In this document: piece by piece, positions 1 through 9,226 of the stretch
How positions within the stretch are numbered: the stretch's first letter is position 1
How the letters are laid out: each line of letters begins with the position of its first letter
DNA from: Variovorax sp. J22G73
GTDB taxonomy: Bacteria; Pseudomonadota; Gammaproteobacteria; Burkholderiales; Burkholderiaceae_C
Length of the DNA stretch: 64,000 bases
Reading direction: 5' to 3'
NCBI RefSeq assembly: GCF_030317035.1
Contig: NZ_JASZYK010000022.1
Span: 34,334-98,333, forward strand
Notes under the pieces: generated by a model
Seen by the model: only the letters and a program-made list of their open reading frames with translations
Told to the model about the DNA's origin: nothing
The model's database searches: none
Translations under genes and position numbers: made by a program

Positions 1-2
1 AG

Positions 3-455
3 CTCAACCAGGACATGGAATACATCGCCATTGGCAAAGGCGAGGGCGCGACGCTGGCGGCTGGCGGCGAACTGCTGAAGCTGGAGACCGATGGCTACTA
101 CATGTCGCCCGCTCTCTTCAGCGAGTCGGCCGCGTCGATGCGCATCAACAAGGAAGAAATCTTCGGCCCGGTGGCGAGCGTGATTCGCGTGAAAAACTAC
201 GAAGAGGCGTTGGCCACGGCGAACGACACGGAGTTCGGTCTGTCGGCCGGCATCGCGACCACGTCGCTGAAATACGCCACGCACTTCAAGCGCCACAGCC
301 AGGCTGGCATGGTGATGGTCAACCTGCCGACGGCGGGTGTGGACTACCACGTGCCCTTCGGCGGCCGCAAGGGATCGAGCTACGGTCCGCGCGAGCAGGG
401 CAAGTACGCGCAGGAGTTCTTCACGACCGTGAAGACTGCGTACACGCTGGCCTAG
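3..455 (+). CDS. Aldehyde dehydrogenase, C-terminal part (2,5-dioxovalerate dehydrogenase-like)
   Basis: The gene enters from the left edge, so its start, its NAD-binding part and its catalytic cysteine lie outside the window. The visible 150 residues hold the family motif KEEIFGPV and a C-terminus of the form VDYHVPFGGRKGSS followed by GPREQG and an EFFT-VKTAY ending. This pattern is typical of alpha-ketoglutaric semialdehyde dehydrogenases, which oxidise 2,5-dioxopentanoate to 2-oxoglutarate in pentose or sugar-acid catabolism. The family call is secure. The exact substrate is inferred from the C-terminal pattern only. Confidence 0.85.
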   Translation, partial: LNQDMEYIAIGKGEGATLAAGGELLKLETDGYYMSPALFSESAASMRINKEEIFGPVASVIRVKNYEEALATANDTEFGLSAGIATTSLKYATHFKRHSQAGMVMVNLPTAGVDYHVPFGGRKGSSYGPREQGKYAQEFFTTVKTAYTLA

Positions 456-570
456 GCCTTCCAGAACCGTTTGACGGAGGATCGCCTTCGAGGAAATCGC
501 ACGTCACCGTTGATCGCTTGACCGCCGAACGCGGCAAGCGCCCGAGTAACCGATTCATCAATCAAGAGAC

Positions 571-2379
571 ATGACAGTGAAAAAAAGCATTCCGGTATTA
601 CTTTCTATCGCCGCACTCCTATCAGGATGCGGTGGAGGTGGCAGCGACAGCGGCTTCAGCGGGTTCTTTCCCCAGTCCAATCCTCCGGCAGCCGGCGGGC
701 AAAGCGTGCAACCTCCTCCCGCCTCGGACCCGCCAGCCGCCGGCGAAGGAGAGGTCATTCCTCCCGTCACGCTGATCGATCCTCCATTGAGTGAGGCGGC
801 CAAGACGATCCTCGCCACCGACTCGGCGGACTACAAGCTCCTTCAGCCACTCAACGATCCCAACTTCACGCTGCTCGGCCGCGTGAAACCCAGGACCACA
901 GGCGAGCTGAGTGCAGCGGGCCTGACGAACTCGTTTGGCGTAGGCGGCGAGACCACCGATCGAAACTACACGTACTACGAAAACTGGGGCGAATACATTG
1001 CCCCGCTGGGCGTGACGAAGGTGCGAGTGCAGACGGGCTGGCACGACATCGAGAAAGTGATCACCACGCCATCAACCTACGACTGGGCCAAGTTCGACAA
1101 GATCGTCAACGGGCTGACGGCGCAAAAGGCGCAGCCTTTCGTCTTCCTCGGGTATGGCAACGAGCGTCCCGGATGCGTGGACTGCGGGCAAACCGGTCTG
1201 TCGAGCAAACTAGTTCCCACCGGAGAAGGCCGCACGCGATTCCTCGCGTTCGTGACGGCTGCAGTGGATCGCTACAAGGATCGTGTGTCCGATTGGCAGA
1301 TCTGGAACGAACCCAATGGTCACGTGGAAGCCTCGGAATTCGCGAAGTTCACTGTCGACGTGGCCCAGACCATCAAGAAGGCCCAACCGGCGGCGAAGCT
1401 CACGATCGGCAACTTCACCGCGGGCGTACTCGGGAATGGGGCCACCGATGGCCTGCCATATGCCCAAACCTTGTTTGACTACTTCGCTGCCAACAAGGGG
1501 CCACTTGTCCCAAGCAGCGACGTGTCGGTCGGGTACCACCCATACTGGGGTTTGCCAGAGCACGAGTTCACCGGATACCGCAATTTCCGAGATGCGGTGT
1601 TCGCAAAGGGCTTCAAAGTGCGCCAGGACGAGAACGGCATGCCCTCCGGCGCCTGCCTCTACTTCGCGAACTGCGGCCCGGGTTCGGAAAAATGGGACGA
1701 AAAGAACCAAGCGAAAAACGCCATGCGCCGGGCGCTCGGGGATTTCTACAAAGGCTTCGAGACCAGCATCTTTTCGATCTCCGACATGCACTACGACTAC
1801 GGGAAGAACAACAAGGGCCTGCTGGCCACAGGCCTCTGGGATGCGAACATTGATGAACCATTCAACAATGGGGATTCGACCATCAAGGCAAAGAAGATCG
1901 CCTACGGCTCGTACCAGAACATCACGTCAATTTTCGACAATCGAATGTCCGTCGTCCCCGCGCCGGTTCAGCCGCCCGCATTGCAGCCAGTAGCCTGCAC
2001 CGCCAAAGCGACCTACACGGGACGTCCCGAGCTCGGATCAGTTAACGTGGTCATCCACGCATACAAGCAACTCGACAAGGGCGTGACGCGCAGCCTACTT
2101 GCCATCTGGGTCAGCGCCTCCAACGGCTTGCCATATGACTTGCCGGCGTCGAAGATCAATATCGACTGCAAGAACTTTCATTTCGCGGGCATGGCCACGA
2201 GAGGCGCTCTGCCCAAGTACGTGGACTTGTTGGATGGCCGCGTCTACTCGACAACCGCCGCCGTTATCACGGCAAACGATGCGTCAACAAACAGTGTGGC
2301 GCTCAAAGACATTACTGTGACCGATTGGCCGATCGTGATTGCTGACGATGGCGTGGTGAACTTCAGATCCAAGGAATAG
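571..2379 (+). CDS. Lipoprotein glycoside hydrolase, clan GH-A TIM-barrel type
   Basis: This 602-residue protein begins with a lipoprotein signal peptide (lipobox LLSGC at about residue 20), followed by a Gly/Ser- and Pro-rich linker up to about residue 70. The barrel-like domain then shows WQIWNEPNG, the acid/base Asn-Glu of clan GH-A, near residues 245-253. A later QDENGMPSG (near 350) could supply the nucleophile Glu, with YHPYW between them. The overall pattern recalls GH39-like or GH5-like enzymes acting on plant or microbial polysaccharide at the cell surface. The region after about residue 470 looks like an accessory beta-sandwich. Substrate is unknown. The start ATG is about 115 bases after the dehydrogenase gene, so the two are probably separate units. 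Confidence 0.75.
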   Translation: MTVKKSIPVLLSIAALLSGCGGGGSDSGFSGFFPQSNPPAAGGQSVQPPPASDPPAAGEGEVIPPVTLIDPPLSEAAKTILATDSADYKLLQPLNDPNFTLLGRVKPRTTGELSAAGLTNSFGVGGETTDRNYTYYENWGEYIAPLGVTKVRVQTGWHDIEKVITTPSTYDWAKFDKIVNGLTAQKAQPFVFLGYGNERPGCVDCGQTGLSSKLVPTGEGRTRFLAFVTAAVDRYKDRVSDWQIWNEPNGHVEASEFAKFTVDVAQTIKKAQPAAKLTIGNFTAGVLGNGATDGLPYAQTLFDYFAANKGPLVPSSDVSVGYHPYWGLPEHEFTGYRNFRDAVFAKGFKVRQDENGMPSGACLYFANCGPGSEKWDEKNQAKNAMRRALGDFYKGFETSIFSISDMHYDYGKNNKGLLATGLWDANIDEPFNNGDSTIKAKKIAYGSYQNITSIFDNRMSVVPAPVQPPALQPVACTAKATYTGRPELGSVNVVIHAYKQLDKGVTRSLLAIWVSASNGLPYDLPASKINIDCKNFHFAGMATRGALPKYVDLLDGRVYSTTAAVITANDASTNSVALKDITVTDWPIVIADDGVVNFRSKE

Positions 2380-2392
2380 CCGCTTGTAGCCT

Positions 2393-2411
2393 CCCCAGTG
2401 ACCTACTGGGG
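2393..2411 (+). terminator. Hairpin after the glycoside hydrolase gene
   Basis: CCCCAGT pairs perfectly with ACTGGGG across a five-base loop, 14 bases after the stop codon. No T-run follows, so if it acts as a terminator it is weak or Rho-assisted. Confidence 0.4.
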
Positions 2412-3029
2412 GGCGAGTTGAGCAAAACAGGATAGCCGGCCCCCCGCCCTCCGTCTGCGACGGCCCTCCCGAAGAAGCGATGAGAACGGCGCCTTGTTCT
2501 CGCGCTACTACCTCGATGCCGAATCCCTGAAGGCGGGAACGCTGGCGTGCTGAAGACGGGAGGCGAAGAAGCCGCTCAAAGGTCGCCAGCTCGATGGGAG
2601 TCTTCGGGCGCGCCGCATGCTTTTGCAGCACAACACGACGCTCTTGTGCAGCCCGCTCGGCGCCGGAGAAAAACGAATTTGCGCGGGTCGCTTGGCGAAA
2701 GCCATGGCATGCTTTCCCTGCTACGGGCTACGGGCTACGGGCTACGGGCTACGGGCTGCGGCAGCACAGGCTGGGCTCTGTTCCCCACAGCGACGGCCGA
2801 TACGTGATGACGCCGTATCCTATGTTCGAGGGGTGGGACGAAGCAATGCCCGCCCGCATCGGCAGGCGATCGCTGGAGCTGGCCGTCTATGTGCTGCCGG
2901 ACAAGCTGGCTGCCATGGTGTTTCTCGGCCCCATGTCTTTGATGGTGCGCACGGCCTCCGATTGGCCGAACTGCAAGCACTGCCCTGGCAGCCCCATAGC
3001 GCGGGGGCGGGTTTCAAGCGCCGCGTGAC
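2412..3029. other. Intergenic stretch without a recognised gene
   Basis: Several short open frames exist on both strands, but none has a family resemblance, a good ribosome site or consistent codon use. The only clear structure is a heptamer tandem repeat at 2721-2755. Confidence 0.5.
2721..2755. repeat. Heptanucleotide tandem repeat, five perfect units
   Basis: CTACGGG is repeated five times head to tail, followed by a degenerate unit CTGCGGC. It lies in non-coding DNA between the hydrolase and the XRE regulator. It is a plausible slippage-prone simple repeat. No gene reads through it convincingly. Confidence 0.9.
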
Positions 3030-3461
3030 TTACGCGTCCAGGCGCTCTACAGCCTCACGTGCAGTCAAACCGCGCACGGCGGCAAGAAGCTCCAGCTGCG
3101 CAGCGCGCGGCCGAGCCTTGCCTTGCTCCCAGTGGTAGATGGTCTGGCCTGAAACACCCACCAGCTGCCCATAGCTCGCCGCCGAGATGCCGATCTTTGA
3201 TCGGTGAGCAGCCAACCTGGCCGCGCTGAAGCGGCGCTTTGTCGCGTCGCCGTCTTCGGGCCCTCCGGCCGCCACGATGCGCGCGGAGCCCTTGGTCAGG
3301 CGGCGCAGCTCCTTTTCGAGAGAAGCGACTTGCCGGCGGAGTTCGGCGATGGCTGAACGATAGGACGCCGAGGCCTTCTTCAGTGTTTCGATTTCCGTGC
3401 GGGCTTCTTTGCGCGCTACGCGGGAAATTTCACTTTTCAGGATGGATGCAATGTTTGGCAT
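3030..3461 (-). CDS. XRE-type helix-turn-helix regulator with N-terminal coiled coil
   Basis: The 143-residue protein starts with MPNIASILKSEI. A longer frame exists upstream, but its first 23 codons are Arg-rich and unlike protein. Residues about 15-60 form a charged helix or coiled coil (ETLKKA, ELRRQVASLEKELRRL). The C-terminal 60 residues are a HTH: FSAARLAAHR, ISAASYGQLVGVSGQTIYHWEQGKARPR. This arrangement is a common small regulator of Burkholderiales with unknown targets. It is transcribed toward the intergenic repeat region and is not in an operon. Confidence 0.8.
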   Translation of the reverse strand: MPNIASILKSEISRVARKEARTEIETLKKASASYRSAIAELRRQVASLEKELRRLTKGSARIVAAGGPEDGDATKRRFSAARLAAHRSKIGISAASYGQLVGVSGQTIYHWEQGKARPRAAQLELLAAVRGLTAREAVERLDA

Positions 3462-3704
3462 GGCGGCATTGTGCCGCCCGGCCATCTGCGGTTGCTGGCT
3501 TACGCGGTAGCAGCGCCGTCTGCGCCGCATGTTCCGCAGGCCACGCTTCCGCGCTACGCGCCACGAGCGTTGGGTTGGAACGCGCGGGATGGTCGGGGTG
3601 GGTTAAGGTCAGGAGAAAGGGCTACCTGATCGCGGGCAAAAACGCGATTCCCTTAAACCGGGCGCTCGCATTTTGAGGCGTTAAGTGTTATTTTCGTGCG
3701 GACC

Positions 3705-4025
3705 ATGGATGCTCCAAACGCCGCAGACAAATCGTCCCTCGCGCCAAGCGATCGCTTGCCTCTGCCTGGGCAGTACATCGTAGGCCCAGCGTTCGACCAG
3801 CAATTTCGGGAATGGGTTGCCGCCGAAGCGGCCGTTTTTCTAGCGATCGAACATGGAGGCGTGCTCAACAAGGCAAAGCTCGCCGAGCTGAGTGCTGACG
3901 CACTCGAAAAGCACCGGCTGCTTTGGGCCGACGCAGAAGCGCTTTCTGCTCGGTTGGACGAAAAATCCTCGTGGGATGCCGGCATGCGAATTAGCAAAGC
4001 TAGCGGCTTGCTTCGAAAGCGATGA
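3705..4025 (+). CDS. Hypothetical protein, soluble, helical
   Basis: The 106-residue frame starts at the ATG of MDAPNAADK; a GTG nine bases upstream is an alternative. The sequence is Ala/Glu/Leu-rich and predicted mostly helical, with no signal peptide and no domain I recognise. The stop codon overlaps the start of the next small gene (ATGA-type overlap), which supports both being real and translationally coupled. Confidence 0.55.
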   Translation: MDAPNAADKSSLAPSDRLPLPGQYIVGPAFDQQFREWVAAEAAVFLAIEHGGVLNKAKLAELSADALEKHRLLWADAEALSARLDEKSSWDAGMRISKASGLLRKR

Positions 4026-4168
4026 TGACCCGCACAGATATTTCGCTGCATGACCTCCAGGACCAGTTGCGGGAGGAGGCCCGCCGAAGCCGAGCGCGGT
4101 CGTACTGGACGGGCATCGGCGTTCTTGCCGCTACGCTCTGCGTAGCCCTCTTGCTGCGGCACTACTGA
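4022..4168 (+). CDS. Small single-pass membrane protein
   Basis: This 48-residue frame begins MMTRTDISLHDLQDQLREE and overlaps the preceding stop codon. An Arg-rich stretch (ARRSRARS) is followed by one hydrophobic segment, IGVLAATLCVALLL, and a short tail ending RHY. The topology is therefore one transmembrane helix with a positive cytoplasmic side. No family is recognised. Coupling to the upstream gene suggests the two products work together at the membrane. Confidence 0.5.
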   Translation: MMTRTDISLHDLQDQLREEARRSRARSYWTGIGVLAATLCVALLLRHY

Positions 4169-4256
4169 CCGCCGTAAGGTCGACGAAAGCGCGCCGCGTA
4201 TCTCTCTACATGGACCCCGGGACCGAAGGCCCATATAGCGCACGCGCCGATCGGCC

Positions 4257-4585
4257 ACTTCGGCAGGCTTGGAGAAGTATCACGGCCGTCACCTTGTCGA
4301 AGCGCTAGAACAATATGCAGCGGAGTTCGCCGACCCAGGCAGCATTCCTGTGAGCTTCGTTGCCACGTTTGAAAACACAAGCACCGCAGACAAGCGATGC
4401 ACGAGATCGACCGTGACCGCGGAAACGTGTGGGATGCGCGAGTGAGCTCGGACCCGGCACGTGAAGAATTTTCCTTCGGTGTGGGCGGCCGCGCTTTCTT
4501 CGTCGTCGGTTTGCATCCGAATGCGTCCCGCCTTGCGCGGAGAGCTCCGATTTCGTGTTTGGTCCGGTCGGGGCCGGGTTCAAGG
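4257..4585 (+). pseudogene. Decayed YqcI/YcgG-family gene (relative of the gene at 31699)
   Basis: Two frames together match the intact gene at 31699-32400. The first frame reads LVEALEQYAAEFADPG and IPVSFVATFEN. The second, from about 4397, reads MHEIDRDRG, SDPAREEFSF, GGRAFFVVGLHP and ASRLARRAP. A frameshift separates them, and both the N-terminal and C-terminal parts are missing. The family is the heme-dependent YqcI/YcgG (GntA-like) oxygenase group. This copy cannot make a full product. Confidence 0.8.
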
Positions 4586-5296
4586 CTCGACAGGGCGACA
4601 CGTTGAACAGCGGCGACTGATCTTGCCTCTTTACGCGCCTGTACACGGTTTGCACGCGAGACTGTGAATGTGGACCGACGTTTCGACGGTAGACCCGAAA
4701 AGCGTCGCCAAGTCCCTGTAACTGGATCGAGAAACAAAGTTTGCCGGGAAAAGGGTTCGGAATCCCCAAAACGGACGACTCACAGTCTCGCGTCGTGCCT
4801 GTCTTTTCATCTTTCACGCCAACGCTTGCCGCGGTTCGAGAACGCACAACGTGCAATTGAAAAACTTGATTGTCAGGTTGGCTGAGCCATGCGCGCAGCT
4901 TGGTCAGCTTGGTCATGTGCTATGGCTTATCTCTTGGCGCGGCCAAGCTGTTCATCGGCCACCGTACCTAGCCCTTTGGCTGATCTTCCGTCCAAGCGAG
5001 AAAGCATGACAGGTGCTGGTGGGCGTTTGGGAACTGGTCTTCGAGGCGAGTCAAGTAGACATTCGCCGCGACCATGGTGTCTTGCAGGGCGGACCGCGCA
5101 CCTTCAACAGAAACGGAGAAGAGGCGCCCTCCCAAGGTTGAAATACGTCGCAGGGTGTAAGTATCGAAGATCGGCAAAAGTCTGCAGCGAGTCGGATTAC
5201 ATGGGCGCAGTCGGAATGATCGCAGCTCCGAAGCGCCGTAAACCTACATCAATATCTTCGCCAAAGGCCCAATGTGAGTGTTTTTGGGAGATGCAT
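4586..5296. other. Non-coding stretch upstream of the NHEJ genes
   Basis: Open frames here are Arg/Ser-rich shadows without recognisable domains. The start region of the DUF3606 gene, with GGGAG six bases before its ATG, lies at the right end. Nothing else could be assigned. Confidence 0.5.
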
Positions 5297-5476
5297 ATGT
5301 CCGACAACACCAAGCAGACCGGCCTGGACCGAAAGCTCATTTCTCTCGAGGAAGACTACGAGGTGCGGGACTGGACCAAGAGTCTGGGCTGCACGCCGGC
5401 CGAGCTGCGCGAGGCCGTGAAGGCGGTAGGCAACTCGGCGGAAAAGGTCCGCGAATACCTGGCGAAGAAGAAGTAG
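5297..5476 (+). CDS. DUF3606 small protein
   Basis: This 59-residue protein shows the DUF3606 pattern: WTKSLGCTPAELREAVKAVG followed by a VREYL end and a Lys tail. The ATG at 5297 was chosen because GGGAG lies six bases upstream; another ATG two codons earlier is too close to it. DUF3606 proteins are small helical proteins of unknown role, often near ligD, ku or other stress genes. Only 12 bases separate it from ligD, so co-transcription is very likely. Confidence 0.85.
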   Translation: MSDNTKQTGLDRKLISLEEDYEVRDWTKSLGCTPAELREAVKAVGNSAEKVREYLAKKK

Positions 5477-5488
5477 CCGGCAACAGCC

Positions 5489-8047
5489 ATGCCGAAGGCA
5501 GACGCGCTTTCCGTCTACAAGGCGAAGCGCAATTTCGACGTCACTGCTGAACCCGCAGAGGGAGGCGTGGCAAACCCGGAAGCGCTTTCGTTCGTCATCC
5601 AGAAGCATGCCGCCTCACGGCTGCACTACGACTTTCGCCTCGAGCTGGACGGCGTCATGCTGTCCTGGGCTGTGCCCAAAGGCCCCAGCTTTGACCCCAA
5701 GGAGAAGCGGATGGCCATCCACGTGGAGGACCATCCAATTTCCTATTCCTCCTTCGAGGGCATCATTCCACCGAAGCAGTACGGCGCCGGCACGGTGATC
5801 GTCTGGGACCACGGCACCTGGGAGCCTGTGAGTGATCCGCGCAAGGGCTTGGCGGCGGGCAAGCTGGTATTCAAGCTGCACGGCCAGAAGCTGGAAGGCT
5901 TGTGGGAGCTTGTGAAGATTGCCAAGGGTGGCGAACGACAGGAACCGTGGATCCTTTTCAAAAAGAAGGACGACTTCGCGCGGCCGCACGCGGACTACGA
6001 CGTGGTCACCGCCCTGCCCGACAGCGTGATTTCCAAGCCATTGAAGAAGGCTGCAGCCCGGCCTGCAGCGGTAGGGAACCGAAAGACTGCCAAGCCTGCA
6101 GATCCGCTGGCCAGCGCGCGCAAAGCTGATCTGCCCGCCAAGATCGGGCCCCAACTCGCCACACTGGCCGCCGGCGTCCCGTCGACGGGCGACTGGCTGT
6201 ACGAAATCAAGTTCGACGGATACAGGCTCATGGCTCGCATCGAAGAGGGCAAGGTGGCTCTCATCACCCGCGGTGGGCATGACTGGGCGGCCAAGATGCC
6301 TGGCCTCGTCGCCGAGCTCGGTGAGCTCGGCCTGAACTCGGCCTACCTGGACGGGGAAATCTTGGTGCTCGGCGCCAATGGCGCGCCGGACTTCAATGCC
6401 CTGCAAAACGCATTCGACCGGCGCAAAGGCGCCGATCGGATTGTGTATTTCGTCTTCGATGCCCCATTTTTCGAAGGAGCCGACCTGCGGGAAGTGCCGT
6501 TGAAGGAGCGTCGCGCGCTTCTACGAGATTTCTTTAAAGAGCGCGCATCTGAGCACGTGCGTTTCAGCGCTGATTTTCCGGCCGATCCGGCTTCGATTTT
6601 GAAGTCTGCGTGCCAGATGCAGCTTGAGGGTGTCATCGCCAAAAGGGCCGACGCCCCGTATGTGTCGCGGCGCAGCGAGACCTGGCTGAAGCTGAAATGC
6701 AAGCTCCGTCAGGAATTCGTCGTGTGCGGGTATACCGACCGGACGGACAACAGCGCCCAAATCGGAGGCTTGCTGCTTGGCATTCATGATGACCAAGGCA
6801 ACTTGATCCCCGCGGGCAGCGTCGGAACCGGTTGGAGCGGCGACGAGGCGGCTGAAATCAAGCGGAAGCTCCTGCCGCTGGCTGTCGACGTATCTCCATT
6901 CGACAAAGGCACCTCGAAGCCGGGTCGATGGTCCAAGCGCAAGGTGGGGAGCGAGCGGTGGGTGAAGCCGGTCATCCTGGCGGAGGTATCGTTTGCCGAG
7001 TGGACACCTGATGGTCAGGTCAGGCATGCATCCTTCATCGGGCTGCGCGACGACAAGCCGGCCAAGGCCATCGTGAGAGAGCAACCGAAGGTGGTTGACG
7101 CGCCTGCTGCTGAGGGGGCCAGGGGCGACAGGGCCGGCTTCGGAGCCAGCGGTACCGATGCCGGAAAAAGCATCAAAGTAAGCCACGGCGAGCGGGTGAT
7201 CGACGCCTCTACTGGGGTGACCAAACTCGACCTGGTGAGGTACTACGAATCGGTCGCCGAGTTCATCCTGCCGCACCTGAAAGGGCGCCCCTGCTCTCTC
7301 GTGCGCGGACCTACCGGCGTAACTGGGGAGCTGTTTTTTCAGAAGCATGGCGAAAAAATCGGCATTCCCGGCATCACCGAGCTGCCGGAAACCCTTTGGC
7401 CAGGGCATACGTCACTGCTAGAGGTGGGCAACGCAAAGGCGCTCGTCGGCGCTGCCCAGATGAACGTGATCGAGTTCCACACGTGGAATTCGACGGCTAA
7501 GGCCATAGGCAAACCCGACCGGATGATTTTCGACCTCGACCCTGGTGAAGGAACCACCTGGGAGCACATCCAGGAGGCAGCGACCCTGGTTCGAACCATG
7601 CTCACCGCCCTAGGTTTGAAATGCTGGCTGAAGACCAGCGGTGGCAAGGGTCTGCATGTCGTCGTCCCCCTGGCCCCGCGCTACGACTACGACACGGTCA
7701 AGGGCTTTTCCCAAGCGGTGGTCCAACACATGGCCAAGGCCATTCCTGCGCGTTTCGTCGCCAAGAGTGGGCCCAGCAATCGGGTGGGCAAGCTTTTCAT
7801 CGACTACCTGCGCAACGGGCACGGCGCGACCACGGCCGCGGCATTCTCCGCACGCGCACGGCCAGGCCTGGGGGTGTCAATCCCGGTGAGCTGGGACGAT
7901 CTTCCCAAGCTGAAGAGCGGCGCACAGTGGAACGTGCGCACGGCGCGCGAGCACCTGTCTTTCCAGACGTCAGACCCGTGGGCCGAATATTGGAAAACGC
8001 GCCAGCCGCTGGCAGAAGCAATGAAGTTGCTGGGGTACAAGCGGTGA
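5489..8047 (+). CDS. ligD: Multifunctional DNA ligase D (NHEJ ligase-polymerase-phosphoesterase)
   Basis: LigD seals double-strand breaks held by Ku. The 852 residues follow the Pseudomonas-type order: phosphoesterase, ligase, polymerase. The 3'-phosphoesterase domain (about 35-160) has the metal site LHYDFRLELDG with His46. A Lys/Ala-rich linker follows. The ATP-dependent ligase domain (about 210-520) has the nucleotidyl lysine Lys241 in YEIKFDGYRLM and an OB fold ending near 520. The primase-type polymerase domain (about 560-850) has metal-binding Asp682 and Asp684 in FDLDPGEG and the SGGKGLHV loop. All three active sites look intact. The ku gene lies 1.7 kb downstream on the same strand. 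Confidence 0.97.
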   Translation: MPKADALSVYKAKRNFDVTAEPAEGGVANPEALSFVIQKHAASRLHYDFRLELDGVMLSWAVPKGPSFDPKEKRMAIHVEDHPISYSSFEGIIPPKQYGAGTVIVWDHGTWEPVSDPRKGLAAGKLVFKLHGQKLEGLWELVKIAKGGERQEPWILFKKKDDFARPHADYDVVTALPDSVISKPLKKAAARPAAVGNRKTAKPADPLASARKADLPAKIGPQLATLAAGVPSTGDWLYEIKFDGYRLMARIEEGKVALITRGGHDWAAKMPGLVAELGELGLNSAYLDGEILVLGANGAPDFNALQNAFDRRKGADRIVYFVFDAPFFEGADLREVPLKERRALLRDFFKERASEHVRFSADFPADPASILKSACQMQLEGVIAKRADAPYVSRRSETWLKLKCKLRQEFVVCGYTDRTDNSAQIGGLLLGIHDDQGNLIPAGSVGTGWSGDEAAEIKRKLLPLAVDVSPFDKGTSKPGRWSKRKVGSERWVKPVILAEVSFAEWTPDGQVRHASFIGLRDDKPAKAIVREQPKVVDAPAAEGARGDRAGFGASGTDAGKSIKVSHGERVIDASTGVTKLDLVRYYESVAEFILPHLKGRPCSLVRGPTGVTGELFFQKHGEKIGIPGITELPETLWPGHTSLLEVGNAKALVGAAQMNVIEFHTWNSTAKAIGKPDRMIFDLDPGEGTTWEHIQEAATLVRTMLTALGLKCWLKTSGGKGLHVVVPLAPRYDYDTVKGFSQAVVQHMAKAIPARFVAKSGPSNRVGKLFIDYLRNGHGATTAAAFSARARPGLGVSIPVSWDDLPKLKSGAQWNVRTAREHLSFQTSDPWAEYWKTRQPLAEAMKLLGYKR

Positions 8048-8218
8048 CAGGCATGCGGATTGCCGTGAGGACGCTATGCCAATGGACAGCCTTGGAGTTC
8101 GCCAGCGTTCACGCCGGAAGGCGGAGCGCCCCTGCGCGCTTGCGCGCTGGAAAGCGCGGTGGCGAGCCCTCGTTCGATTTTTCACATAGCCCCAACGGGG
8201 CGCCCAAGGATTTTTCCC

Positions 8219-8410
8219 ATGCCCGAAGCTGATTCAAGCATTCCCCTTCCCGCCGCACCCGAGTCAAGCCGAGCGGTCCTGCAGGCACTCGCGGAGCGAG
8301 TGGGCCTCCTCGTGCCGGGAGCATCGCTCTCGCATCAACAGATCGCCTTCGCCGAAGGCGTTGTCGACCTGGTGAAGCAAGGTCGTATCAGCGGGGGCCG
8401 GCCCGCATGA
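8219..8410 (+). CDS. Hypothetical protein, 63 residues
   Basis: The frame begins MPEADSSIPLP and contains a helical stretch VLQALAERVGLLVPG and AFAEGVVDLVKQGRI. No domain is recognised. Its stop overlaps the ATG of the next frame by four bases (ATGA), which argues that both small genes are translated as a coupled pair. A longer upstream start is possible but would read through poorly conserved-looking sequence. Confidence 0.5.
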   Translation: MPEADSSIPLPAAPESSRAVLQALAERVGLLVPGASLSHQQIAFAEGVVDLVKQGRISGGRPA

Positions 8411-8652
8411 AGCTGTCTCATCTTGCGCTCACGATCATTGAAGATCCGGACCACCCCGACCGCTATCACTGGATTCTGCTCGAAGCCACCGGTCATGAGG
8501 TCGACCAGCTCAGAGAATTCGCGGCGTCTGAGGAAGCATATGCCACCGCTCAAGCAGCCTTCGACGCCGGCGCACTTCGTTGGCGCGCGGAAATGTCGAA
8601 CGAAGACGAAGATGTAGATCCAGTCGGTGAGGGCGGTATCGACCCCGAATGA
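8407..8652 (+). CDS. Hypothetical protein, 81 residues, duplicated in the window
   Basis: The protein begins MKLSHLALTIIEDP and has a core WILLEATGHEVDQLREFAAS, then ATAQAAFDAGALRW and an acidic tail. The core recurs nearly unchanged at about 33175-33290 inside a decayed segment, so this is a real protein-coding sequence under past constraint. No function is known to me. It is coupled to the preceding frame and lies about 200 bases before a response regulator, which is also duplicated near 33.7 kb. Confidence 0.65.
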   Translation: MKLSHLALTIIEDPDHPDRYHWILLEATGHEVDQLREFAASEEAYATAQAAFDAGALRWRAEMSNEDEDVDPVGEGGIDPE

Positions 8653-8676
8653 ACGTCGGTGGGAGCCTCAAGAAAA

Positions 8677-8698
8677 GGCCCAGCGCGCAGGCTGGGCC
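8677..8698 (+). terminator. GC-rich hairpin after the small-gene pair
   Basis: GGCCCAGC pairs with GCTGGGCC across a six-base loop, 25 bases after the stop codon. A short pyrimidine stretch follows rather than a strong T-run. It probably ends the ligD-side transcript. Confidence 0.55.
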
Positions 8699-8856
8699 CA
8701 ACCCTTTCAATTCACCATCCGGGAAAGGGGCTGATCGAAGTTTTGCGCGACCAGCCGCAAACACCCTACACGTGCATTCAAGCCACCAATGTCGGATGAC
8801 GGCGCGGTGATGCGCATTCCTACAAGACCTCATGTAATGAGAGCTAATTTCAGTGC

Positions 8857-9225
8857 ATGGTCCTACATGCCCTTCTCGTCGAAGATAACCGCCTGATCCG
8901 CGAGAACCTGATACCGACCCTTGAGGCGCTATCGCAGGCTCGAGTAGAGGGCGTAGCCGAAACCGAAGCTGAGGCAATCGCGTGGCTCGAATCCCACGAT
9001 GGATGGGACGTCGCAGTGGTCGACCTTTTCCTGCGCCAAGGGTCAGGCCTTAATGTGATCGCCTGGTGCAGCTCAAGGAAACCTAACCAGCGCGTTGTCA
9101 TCTTCTCGAACTACGCCACCGACGAGGTCCGGCGCCGCGCCCTGCAGCTGGGTGCTGACGCTGTATTCGACAAGTCCACAGAAGTAGATAGCCTCCTGGA
9201 TTTCCTTGACGGCCTTTTGCCTTGA
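8857..9225 (+). CDS. Stand-alone response regulator receiver domain
   Basis: The 122-residue protein is a single REC domain with no output domain. Visible are the acidic pocket LLVEDN, the phosphorylated Asp in VAVVDLF (about residue 53), a Ser in VVIFSNY, and the Lys of VFDKSTE. The core AIAWLESHDGWDVAVVDLFL differs from the usual chemotaxis CheY type; this family is common in Burkholderiales. It likely works as a phosphorelay intermediate or acts by protein contact. A broken second copy occurs at 33611-33950. Confidence 0.85.
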   Translation: MVLHALLVEDNRLIRENLIPTLEALSQARVEGVAETEAEAIAWLESHDGWDVAVVDLFLRQGSGLNVIAWCSSRKPNQRVVIFSNYATDEVRRRALQLGADAVFDKSTEVDSLLDFLDGLLP

Positions 9226-9226
9226 G

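Noticed and set aside
4305..4916. A 203-codon minus-strand frame
   Set aside because: It overlaps the YqcI/YcgG relic, which is supported on the plus strand, and has no recognisable domain.
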